A DNA stretch of 64,000 bases. Origin: Siniperca chuatsi (lineage: Eukaryota > Chordata > Actinopteri > Centrarchiformes > Sinipercidae). A model generated the notes under the pieces. It made no database searches, was not told where the DNA came from, and was given only the letters and a program-made list of their open reading frames with translations. The position numbers were made by a program, and so were the translations under genes. The DNA lies in NCBI RefSeq assembly GCF_020085105.1, contig NC_058044.1, forward strand, positions 26,285,206 to 26,349,205, given 5' to 3'. Shown here piece after piece: positions 55,128-64,000 of the stretch (position 1 is its first letter; the number at the start of each line of letters is the position of its first letter).

Positions 55128-55534
55128 AACCAAGCGTGGAAAATCAAGGGCTAAAATTAAACTTAATCAGCGCGATGCGGAGGCTGGTAAACAGACACCT
55201 GGGGAGCTTAGAATATGAGCGGCTTTTCAATGAGGCAGAAGCGATGTTTCGGAGCAGCTAAACTTTCCTCCTCAGCGCAGCGCAGTGCTGCACTTTAGTG
55301 GCTGGGGAAAGACACAGCATGCTAAAAGGTCTTTCTCTAATCACAAAAACAGTCTGAAGTAATGCAAAGACTGTACTGTAACTCATCGGGACACACTGAC
55401 AAAAAGAGATATTTCAACATGGAATTGTCTCATTCGACAAAAGATGGTGTAAAATGCTAATAAAATATGAAATATCCCTCTAATTAAAGTAAGTGCGCAG
55501 CTCACTCCAGCACCAGCTCTCCGTGACACTCACC

Positions 55535-55555
55535 GGCGCTGTCCGGGGTGCTGAA
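55535..55555 (-). promoter_or_regulatory. RE1/NRSE REST site upstream of the last gene
   Basis: The 21-base site begins GGCGCTGTCCG and ends GGTGCTGAA. It matches the reverse complement of the NRSE consensus at 20 of 21 positions, with one T-to-G change in the middle. It lies 682 bases before the ATG. REST represses such genes in non-neuronal cells, so this gene is probably neuronal. Confidence 0.88.
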
Positions 55556-56236
55556 ATGAGCAGCGTCTCTGCACAAACATCAGGGGCAACAAACCATCCA
55601 GTCCTGCATTTACCACCGCACAAAAACTTTCTAACACGTCTATATAAGAGCGAAGCAACCGACTAATGACAAAACGTAATTAAGTCAGATATTATTCTGT
55701 TTTATTTTTGTGATTACTGACCTATCTGGCTCAGCCGCAAACACATTAAGGGACATTTGAATGTTCCTCAGTGTGAGTTCTGGCTATTTTACACGATCTT
55801 TGCTCTGTTTGAACCTAAACACACTACACCATGGTGAGTGCAACACTTGCCTTTAGTTACTAGACACCAGTGCCAAACATTCCTCCTGAATTCAGGCTCA
55901 AATTTGTATTTCTGTATTCATTCTCTCTTCCTGTCAGCCCCGGAATCAAATTACGCCTATTATCCTTCAGAGCAAGTGTTAGAGCGGTTTCCCCCTCCCT
56001 GTGTGGGGTCCGTGTGGATGCGCCGGAGGGGAGCTTTGCGCTCATAGGGGAGGGACGAGCGAAGTCAAGTTCGGATCAGATCAGGAAGGAGCGCACCGGC
56101 AGACCGAGAAAAACGGCACCAGGGGAAAGACGCACGTTTTCATGCCATTTCACATTATTTCTGTCTCCCATCAACTGAACCGACAGAGTTCCTTCAGGAA
56201 CAAGTGAAGCGGATCCCCGAACGACACGGTGGAGAG

Positions 56237-56294
56237 ATGCAGCCGGCGGCGAGATGGACTTTGCTGCTTGTTCTCGTGGGTTTGATGGCGCACA
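56237..56294 (+). CDS. first coding exon (signal peptide) of a secreted/membrane protein
   Basis: The ATG at 56237 opens 19 codons, MQPAARWTLLLVLVGLMAH, then one base before a good donor (CACA, GTAAGT). The peptide has a short basic n-region (Arg6) and a hydrophobic core LLLVLVGLM, as in a signal peptide. The phase-1 exon end right after the signal peptide is the same as in the nAChR subunit gene upstream. Together with the REST site, this makes a second nicotinic or other neuronal receptor subunit a fair guess. No second exon was found in the remaining 7.7 kb, so the product is not identified. Confidence 0.6.
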
Positions 56295-58846
56295 GTAAGT
56301 AGGATGTGTCCCAGGTAGGCTTATATATAAGGTAGATTTAATGCTTTTAGATACATATTAACAATTTTAGATCGTTTGGTTTAAAAGAATAGGCGATGAT
56401 AAGGTGTGAGGTTTGCGCGTCAGTGCCTGGACTTGACTTGACTTGACTTGATGGCTCAAACGCTTTTCAATAAGTTCGTCTTATTCATTCCGCTGTGGGA
56501 AGTCAGCAGCGAGGTAGTGGAGTTTCTGTCCAGTGCGTAAAAGCCAAAGAAGTTCCTCAGCCTTCAGAGCTATGGTCATCGATAATCAGTCTCCTAACTT
56601 TTTTCAGTTTTATTATCATTTTGAAAAATGACAAAAATCATCATTAAAACGCGATGTAATGCCAAACTGTCGATTTCAGCCATATCAATTCTCTCTCCAC
56701 ACGATCGTGTCATCCATGACTTGGTTTCGTGCTAACTAGGCCAACAAAATGAAATGCAGAAGAACCCGGGAAAAGGCAAATGAATTTTGATGAATGCAAA
56801 TGTTGTTTTGAGGCGTGAGTCGTGATTTCAGGAAACCAAAACAGATTAGAATTTGTTTACAGGATCTGTTTCCCTGTTTCCTGGTGAGAGAGGGTTTTTT
56901 TTATTAGACAGAGAGTTTTCAATCAGGGGAGACTGACCGTCTGCAGGCATGTGATAAAAACTTTCTCATTGCAATGTGCGTCTTCGGATAAGCCTGAACC
57001 TTATTTCGTTTTACGTCCAATTATAGTATGTATAGTATGTATAGTATGTATTATAGTATATAGTTGTATTGACTTGTGATTAGTGTGTTTGTTCCTCTAC
57101 TTCTATGTGAAAAGATGGAAGTATATTTTTAGAGCTTTAGAGTGAGGATATGTTTTGAAGTTGGATCATTTAAAGGTTATTTTGATAGATTCTCACCTTC
57201 TCAAGTGGAATATTTTAGGGTTAAAAGTTGTGTTTAGCTGGTTTTAGTTTAGCATTATAAGTTAAGGTTACATTATGGATGTATTGATGGCTGAGGTTAG
57301 GGCTAGGGAGCAGCTTTGTCTGTAGACAATGAGTTGAGATTGATTGGATAAGGAAAAAAAGGATGGATGGATGGATGGAAGGAAGGAAAAAAGGCAATGA
57401 GGGGAAAAAGGAAGGAAGAAATGGAAGAAGGAAGGCGGGATTTATTATTGAAATGCACCCAGAGACTTAATCACTGACCGCAGCTGTGGCAGAGAGCCTG
57501 GATGTGACCTGGAGCCAATCTGTGGAATAGATGCAGAGACTGTAATTATGCAGTGGCATTTCAAAGCAGTAACGTAAACATTTGCCCCAAGGGCATAAAT
57601 AGCAGCTATCTGATTTATGCAAGGTGGCAGATAGGCTCTTTTATGGTTTATCAGGCTCTACACACATACTTTATTCCATTCATGACCCTCTTGGCTGGGA
57701 GGTGTGTGTGTGTGTGTTTCTCTCAGTCTCTTGTTCTCTGTATTTCTCTCTCTGTATTTTCAGGAGCCTAGTTTGTATCTAAATCATTTGTAAATAGCTG
57801 TGGAAAGTCGCAAACCTGAATCTCAAACTGTCCATGTAAACGTGTACTCAGACACACTGCTAAAGACAAAGGGACTTCTGGGAAGTAAGTTGAACCATCT
57901 TGCTGTAAGTACTCCTGAAGTTAGTGGTATTTACTGGGGTACCAGCTACAGTAGCTAATGTTAGCCAGCTAGCAGGCGAGCTACAAATTTGAGTACAGTT
58001 ACAGTTCTAAATATACAATTGCATTTTCTTTTACATAATCACAAATCTACGTGCATTTACAAATCTGAGTACATAGCTACAGATCATTTTACACAGTCAC
58101 AGATTTAAGACTTCTTACAACTTCTAGAACACTCACAAATCTCAGTAAACGTTTCCAGATTCTTTTACCCAGTCACAAAACAAGCAACTCCGTCTCCTAA
58201 AAAAAATCCCTTCATTAATGATTATATTGTGTAAGAAATGTAATGTTGCAGGATTACATTTTCCGCATAACATCAACATAGTGAGGACACATTTATATTG
58301 AATGTACTGTTCACACTTATACATATATATATATATATATACATATTTAAAATCTTTGTTTTACCTACAATATCCACTCGTGGCAACTTAAACATGATTA
58401 ACACTTTTCTGGTTATGTTTAGGCAACCCGAAGCGCTTGGTTTAGGTTAAAGAAAGATCGTAGTCTTGGTTGAAAAAATCAACGCTGATTTGAAGCACAA
58501 GTTTTTTAGTAGCCTAAACCTAAATTGCGGAATAATGGCTATGAGCACTAGTCAGTGGTGTCAAAATCCTGTGCGTTGTACACGCATCCATCCACTTGGA
58601 AATTGTCCCTATGACCTCTGTGCAATATAGGGATGTCACAGTCCCGGTTTGAAGAAACATTGCCAATGAATGTTATCAGGGCAGCAATTATGTTTCCTCC
58701 ATAACATATTTGGCAAATCAAGTTAGTAGTATTTTGTAATTTTGTAGGAGAAAGGGTTGAATTATTGGTTACTTACAAATCCAAGTACACATTTACAGAT
58801 TGAAATACATACTCACAACTTTACACACAAATTAGCAAATGATTTA

Positions 58847-59242
58847 AGGTACGGTCACACCTCCACCACACAAACATTAGCTCTGTCCCCCAATTACTTC
58901 TATAGAATCCTATAGAGGTGACAAATTCAAATGGCCAAATTCAAGCTTGTATGTCCTGCTTCGGTGCGATCTCCAGACGGACACAGTTCAGAGTTCACCT
59001 CTGTTCAACTTTGACTGTGTGGATTTGCACGGTCGGCTAATAAAAACAGTGATGTGCTCTGTTTGGAGATTGAAAAGTCATTATTCTAAGTGCAACATTA
59101 CACCACCAGACTACAAACTTACTTACTAACTTACAGACTGATTACAAGTGCTCTGATCAACATTTATCTATGACATCACATCCTTTTTCAGGGCTGAGTG
59201 TGGGGAAATTCTGGCGAACAGAAGGCCAGTGTGACCGTACCT
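58847..59242. mobile_element. 396-bp Harbinger-like MITE
   Basis: The ends AGGTACGGTCACACCTCCAC and CCAGTGTGACCGTACCT are inverted repeats. They are flanked by direct TTA copies at 58844-58846 and 59243-59245. The TTA duplication and the GGTCACAC-containing ends resemble the element at 4108-4418. Confidence 0.75.
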
Positions 59243-59509
59243 TTAGCTACAATTTTGGCCCCATACACATGCCAACTCATATGCACATAGAGGTTCCCTG
59301 TACCTTCAAAATACATGAACATACACACAGAGTAAACAGCATGTATACAGTATATCTTTTGCTCGCAGGTGGTTTCAGTGTGCTACTACTAATGTGTTAC
59401 CTCAGCCTGTAGACATATTCATGACGTTGTCCCTTGTTTTCAAATAGAGGCTGCTCTTGTAATGTATTTGAATGCATGACTGATGATTCGGCCAGCGAAC
59501 TGTGGTGAT

Positions 59510-59511
<2 letters not shown>

Positions 59512-59543
<32 letters not shown>
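59512..59543. repeat. (GT)n microsatellite
   Basis: About 15 GT units directly precede the telomere-like repeat block. Confidence 0.9.
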
Positions 59544-59544
<1 letters not shown>

Positions 59545-59569
59545 CGGTTTATTGCTAATGTTGTGGAGA

Positions 59570-59780
59570 CATAAATCTGTTTGGGGAGACTTGCCTTCCT
59601 TATGGGGACAAAATGCAAGTCCCCATAATGTAAATCATAGGGTGAAGACTTGGTTTAAGGTTAGGGTAATGGTTAGGTTTAGGCAAGTAGTGGTTATGGT
59701 TAGGGTTAGGGAAAGTCTCCAGGGAATGAATGTAAGTCAATGTAATGTCCCCGTCCCCGAAAGTGATGGAAACACAACTG
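59570..59780. repeat. fish repeat with telomere-like GGTTAG units
   Basis: After GACATAAATCTGTTTGGGGA and AAGTCCCCATAATGTAAATC comes a run of GGTTAGGGTAATGGTTAGGT, then GGTTATGGTTAGGGTTAGGG. The block ends in AATGTCCCCGTCCCC. Flanks starting and ending in GTCCCCA-type words are typical of a dispersed fish repeat that contains an interstitial telomere-like minisatellite. Confidence 0.65.
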
Positions 59781-61062
59781 TGTGTGTGTGAGTGTGTTTG
59801 CTTGTGTGCGTGTGTAGCTGTGTGGCAACAAGGCTTATATCACAGTAACATTTATAGAGCAGAACACAGAGCAGAGGGGGCGTGGCTTAACACAAACTGA
59901 GTCACAGATAAATGTATTGAACACCTCACACTGCAGTGCCCGCTTCACAACGCTGCAGTCATCCGCCTGTTTTTATGAACACCCAACCTGTTCATTAGAT
60001 TTCACAGTTTTACCAGAGCATGTGACGTGAGCAAGCGCTTTCTTCTCACGTTTTAACACTTTTCCTATTGGCATATTTATGGTAACATGATACGTGTACA
60101 ATCCCATAGAAGACACTTTGTTGACGCCTCATTTTTCTCGCTCTTGCTTCTCCAAGGTTAATATGACATTTCCTGAACCCCAGAGAGAAGAATATGGCCA
60201 CTTCAGGGTCTCATTTACACCTAATCACCACAAAATGTACATTTTGAAATGAGAAAACCACTGTTGAGATATTGAACTGCAAAGGTTGAATGACTCTCTT
60301 ACATGAAACATATTCAAATTCATGTAACCCACTTTTTGGGGAACACGCCTTGAGGGAAAGACGGGCAATTTCTATTTGATCTGCTCATTTTGAAGGTGAA
60401 AAAAAAATCATTTCCTTTTTGCACGAAAATGTGTGAGTGCACAGATACATGTGCAGTCTCTCGTGAATGTCATAAGGCTTTTAATAGCACTATATTGGGC
60501 CTTTATTAGTGCTTATGTCTGCTGAAAGAAGACAGAAAGAAAGAATGAAAGAAAAGAAAAATGAAAGAAAGTTGTTTGCGAGATTGGACACAGCGTAGTT
60601 GTGATGAGAAAGAGCATTCTGCTGTCATGGGCATCACATATTTTCCCACTCCATTTACTGGACACACACACACACACACACACATCAGTCTTATTCCTGC
60701 CCCACTATCCTATCGTCTCCGGCTCTTTGCACCTCTCTCTCTCACTTTCTTGTGATTCCACCACACTTTCTCACTCACAAATCTCTCAGGTCCTGTTGTT
60801 GTCATCAGCTTTCTAGTTCATCGTCGTATCTCTGTCTTTTCTGCTGTCTCTCTCCCTCTCTCTACTCTTCTCCTCCCGTTTAATCTGTCAGTTGATGTCA
60901 GCTCATTTCAACTCGGCTTTATAGTTACAAAAGGAAAACAAACAGCATGAGCCGAGCATTTCAGCTCATCGCAAAGCAATTACTCCTTTATTCAGTATTT
61001 ACAACACAAGCATCGTACATGATGAAGATGTAAAAGTAAAAACACACTCTTTCACCCCCATC

Positions 61063-61070
<8 letters not shown>

Positions 61071-61119
<49 letters not shown>
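61071..61119. repeat. (TC)n microsatellite
   Basis: About 24 TC units, with a second small cluster upstream. Confidence 0.9.
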
Positions 61120-61120
<1 letters not shown>

Positions 61121-61867
61121 TTAAAAGCATTTGCATGCTCAGGGGAGAATGGAGGCTACATAGCTCTCTAACAGCATCTCAACAGCCCATTAAATGGGCT
61201 CTTCTTTTCCATCACTCATTATCTGTCCTTCACTCTTCTCCTGCTGCCTCTCCCCCTTTCCCCTCTCTTCCCTCTCCTCACACTCGCCCTCCATCATCGT
61301 CCTGAATGAAAGTCATCTCCAGACTTTTTTTTTTTTTTTTTTACAGCATGTTGGCCTTCAACCCTCATGACTTAGATGTGTTAAATATCTCACGAGATCT
61401 ATATTTGAACTAACTTGCTTTCTAAGTGGATTTTGACAGATTCTGCACATTGAGTTCAATAATTGATACTGTACGTTTGAGTACATTAACTGTACATGCT
61501 GCTGACTTTACTGTAATCAAGAACTCCTCGTCTTTCCTCTGTCACGCTGCACCTGGCTTCATTTTTTCTAAATTTGTTTTTAAAAAGGAGATTGAAAAGA
61601 TAATCTCAACCAATAATGAAAAACTACAGAGCTATACAGTGATGTCAAAAGACAAATCACAATGCTGTTTAAATTGTTATTGTGTTAGAAGAGAAGTAGT
61701 CAATATTCATGTCTATGTCCAGGCAGTGGTCAGGTAAGAAATGCTGAAAGGACCCAGCTTCTACATGCTTGACATGACAGCACAGAACTAGTACAAATAA
61801 GTTGCTAAAATTAAAGCCATATGACTCTAAACTTCTATTCTATATAAAACATGACTGATGCTGATCA

Positions 61868-62290
61868 GGAGCCAGTTGCACCAGCTGTTCTCTAGCCTAG
61901 TTATGACATAAGTGTGTTTACGCATTACTAAATTAAACCAGGTTCCACCACATAAACAACTTCTGACAGCTGTTGCTGATACAGTTTTACCAGCTACCAA
62001 GAGGTAGCTAGCTAATTAATATTAACACCGTGAGTTGTTGGAAACTTTATTCTAATAGCATCCAGCACCAGCCTTCACACAGTGGAGAAACACAGCTCAG
62101 TGGAAGCGTTAGTTGTGAACAGGGCTTTTTTTTTTGAAGATACAACTCTCCTAACTCCTTAAATGCACAGTATATCTCTTACTACAGCCCCATGTGCACA
62201 ACATGGAGAAAGCCAAAGCCTGACAGACCTGCCCTTTCTAGTATCGGTTTCTAACCTATGATTGGACAATCGCTGTGTGGGGGAGGGGTT
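61868..62290. repeat. dispersed repeats, second copies
   Basis: The first part (61868-62015) resembles 21890-22080. The second part (about 62045-62290: CAGCCTTCACACAGTGGAGA, ACATGGAGAAAGCCAAAGCC, GATTGGACAATCGCTGTG) resembles 40365-40740. Both belong to interspersed families. Confidence 0.6.
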
Positions 62291-63859
62291 TAGCAAACTG
62301 TCAACTGTAAAATTGTTTCACATTTATTTAGTTGGTGGTAGCAAATAGCAAGATGCATTTGGGATCATAATTCATTAACAAATTGTCATACATCTTGGTT
62401 TTATTTATATATATATATATTTTTTCTCACTAGTCTTGAGACTTTTTTTCTTCCATATACTCAAGTATAAGTAAATACTTTTTCAGCCCTTTACCTTTTT
62501 GCCATGTGATATGTTAATCCTAGCATGACGAAAGCAGCCAGTGAAAACAGGCGAGTGACATTGGTAGACTAATAACTGGAAACATGGAGAGAGTGAGGAC
62601 AGAAATGTGATTAATCCAGATGAAAGAGGGTAGAACTTGTGGCTAATTTTCTGTCATAACTGGTTCTTTTATGATTCACAGCTCTGCCTTTGTAATTATA
62701 CTAACAAGTAGATGAAGCACCATGACAGTCCATTTAAGTCCATCTAATTTGTCCACTTCTTTTCTTTCATCTTTAAATTAAAATTACCTTTCATCCATCC
62801 TTCCTTTCCTCTGTTCTATTCCTTCTGCTCGTCCAAAAAATACTGCTGTCAACATTGTGCATTGAAATGTTTGCTTTTTTGCAAAACGTGGATCAGATGC
62901 ATACTGTTTGGTATCATGCTCCCTTTAAACTCTATTTAGCATAGCATTAGCACATGCTAAGCAGCTACCAGACAGAAGGCTATGAAGTCTGGATTCACAT
63001 AATCTGCTGAGTGACATCTTAAGAAGGCTTTGCTTTCAGTTTGTCTCTCCTCTCCTCTCCTCTGTGTTTTTTTTATTCCTCTTGTCGTTCTCTCCAGAGG
63101 GCTGTCACCAGGAGTTCAGCACCAGCTGGGTTTCTGGTGTCATTGTTGCCTGCATGAAGAGGGTTATCTCTTGCCGTTGAGGAAGGGATCTTGATGTAAC
63201 AGGGTCAGCACTGTTTCATCATTAGGATTTCAAGGCCTTCAAAAGAAGTCCATTTTAATTAAGAGATTTTCCTCTCATCTATCCCAAACTCAGTTTGGCT
63301 GGTTTTAGTCAAATGAGGATAGTATTTAAAAAGAGTTTAGGGGAAAACAAAAGAAGCAAGATCTGCTGGTGTCTTTAAGGTGACACAAGTTATTCAAAGT
63401 TCTTCTAAATGGTCTTCTTTGTCTCTTTGTTTAGTCGTTGTTTTGTTTGTTGGTTTTTTCTTTCTTGCTTTCTTTGTCCCTTTTGGCACGTTCCCTCTCC
63501 AATCCAGCTCTCTCCTCCATTCAACAACCTTGAGAGCTGCCCAGCAGAGAAGTGGTATTGATGTAGATATTCATAGAGATTGATGGGGAACGAGCAGGGT
63601 TTCTGCATGAGAACTCTAAGAGCACTGGGGGTCTTGAAGGAGGAAGAGTAGGTGATCATCTTCACAAACTGCAGGAGTGATAACCGTCGTGACTCAGTTG
63701 GCCTCAAGGCAGCAAACTGTGTGGGGAACTTTCAACTCGTCGCTTTGATATGGTTCACTTTGAAAACTTTCATGGCTTACACAACCAACAAAAACTGGCT
63801 TCTCTTGGTAAAGAGTGCACTTTCACTGTTTCACTGTTATTTACTATCATGACAAGGTT

Positions 63860-64000
63860 TAAAGTTATAATCCTAAATTTTTCAGTCCTGGTTGATTTGG
63901 TAACAGCAAGTGCAGTTTAATACTACAGGTCCCAGAATTCTGGGGCTAGCAAACACTCCTTGAGCAGCTACTTTGTCAGAAATACAACAGAGAAGTGACT
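63860..64000. repeat. dispersed repeat, copy 2 (cut by window end)
   Basis: It shares ordered words with 51974-52113, including AATCCTAAATTTTTCAGTCC, TTTAATACTACAG and CAGCTACTTTGTCAGAAATA. The copy continues beyond the window. Confidence 0.6.

Larger units (their letters stand above)
55081..56236 (+). promoter_or_regulatory. probable promoter and 5' UTR of the last gene
   Basis: This 1.15 kb stretch is richer in GC and CpG than its surroundings. It contains a palindromic CRE and a near-perfect RE1/NRSE, and ends at the ATG at 56237. The transcription start could not be placed. Frames within 55838-56207 are interpreted as 5' UTR chance frames. Confidence 0.6.
56295..64000 (+). other. probable first intron of the last gene
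   Basis: No exon with receptor-like or other recognisable coding content is seen. The stretch carries short tandem runs (ACTTG pentamers near 56430-56450, a TAGTATGTA run near 57025-57050, GGAT tetramers near 57362-57377), repeats of ACAAATCTGAGTAC-like words (57985-58180 and 58770-58835), a MITE (58847-59242), microsatellites and further dispersed repeats. It runs off the window. Confidence 0.55.

Noticed and set aside
63095..63180. Possible second exon of the last gene after TCTCCAG, reading GCHQEFSTSWVSG
   Set aside because: It runs into a stop with no donor and has no resemblance to receptor exon 2. The TTCAGCACC inside is only half of an RE1 site.

Overview
This window is nuclear DNA of a ray-finned fish, probably a percomorph teleost. 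The coding sequence is split into small exons with GT-AG introns. There are many dinucleotide microsatellites and dense interspersed repeats of types typical of teleost genomes (short inverted-repeat DNA elements, L2-type LINE fragments, a telomere-like TTAGGG/CCCTAA-type block). No bacterial, viral or CRISPR features were seen.

Layout, all genes on the + strand. (1) 636-4638: the 3' ten coding exons of an RNF38-type RING-H2 E3 ubiquitin ligase; its 5' exons lie upstream of the window. A long 3' UTR probably follows to about 7.2 kb. (2) 8572-18839: a complete 13-exon SLC1A-family (EAAT3-like) transporter of 519 residues. It is intact, but the arginine that binds the acidic side chain of glutamate is replaced by asparagine and the HP1 serine motif is degenerate. 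Its introns 1 and 3 are packed with nested DNA transposons and a LINE fragment, and its 3' UTR is a degenerate tandem array. (3) 20.2-28.4 kb: intergenic, with a kinase-like relic on the minus strand, several foldback elements and other repeats. (4) 28382-41033: a complete 7-exon neuronal nicotinic acetylcholine receptor beta-type subunit of 504 residues, with a near-consensus RE1/NRSE (REST site) in intron 1. (5) 43.2-55 kb: intergenic and repeat-rich. (6) 56237-56294: the first coding exon (signal peptide) of another secreted or membrane protein. It has a one-mismatch RE1/NRSE about 0.7 kb upstream and a CRE; the rest of the gene lies beyond the window.

The genes do not form an operon or pathway. 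The window does hold an amino-acid transporter relative, a nicotinic receptor subunit and a REST-site-bearing signal-peptide gene next to each other, so at least two loci carry neuronal-restriction signals. The best candidate for something undescribed is the divergent SLC1A paralogue, whose substrate-site residues argue against ordinary glutamate transport. Exon borders were assigned by reading frame, splice sites and remembered family sequences; no database search was run.
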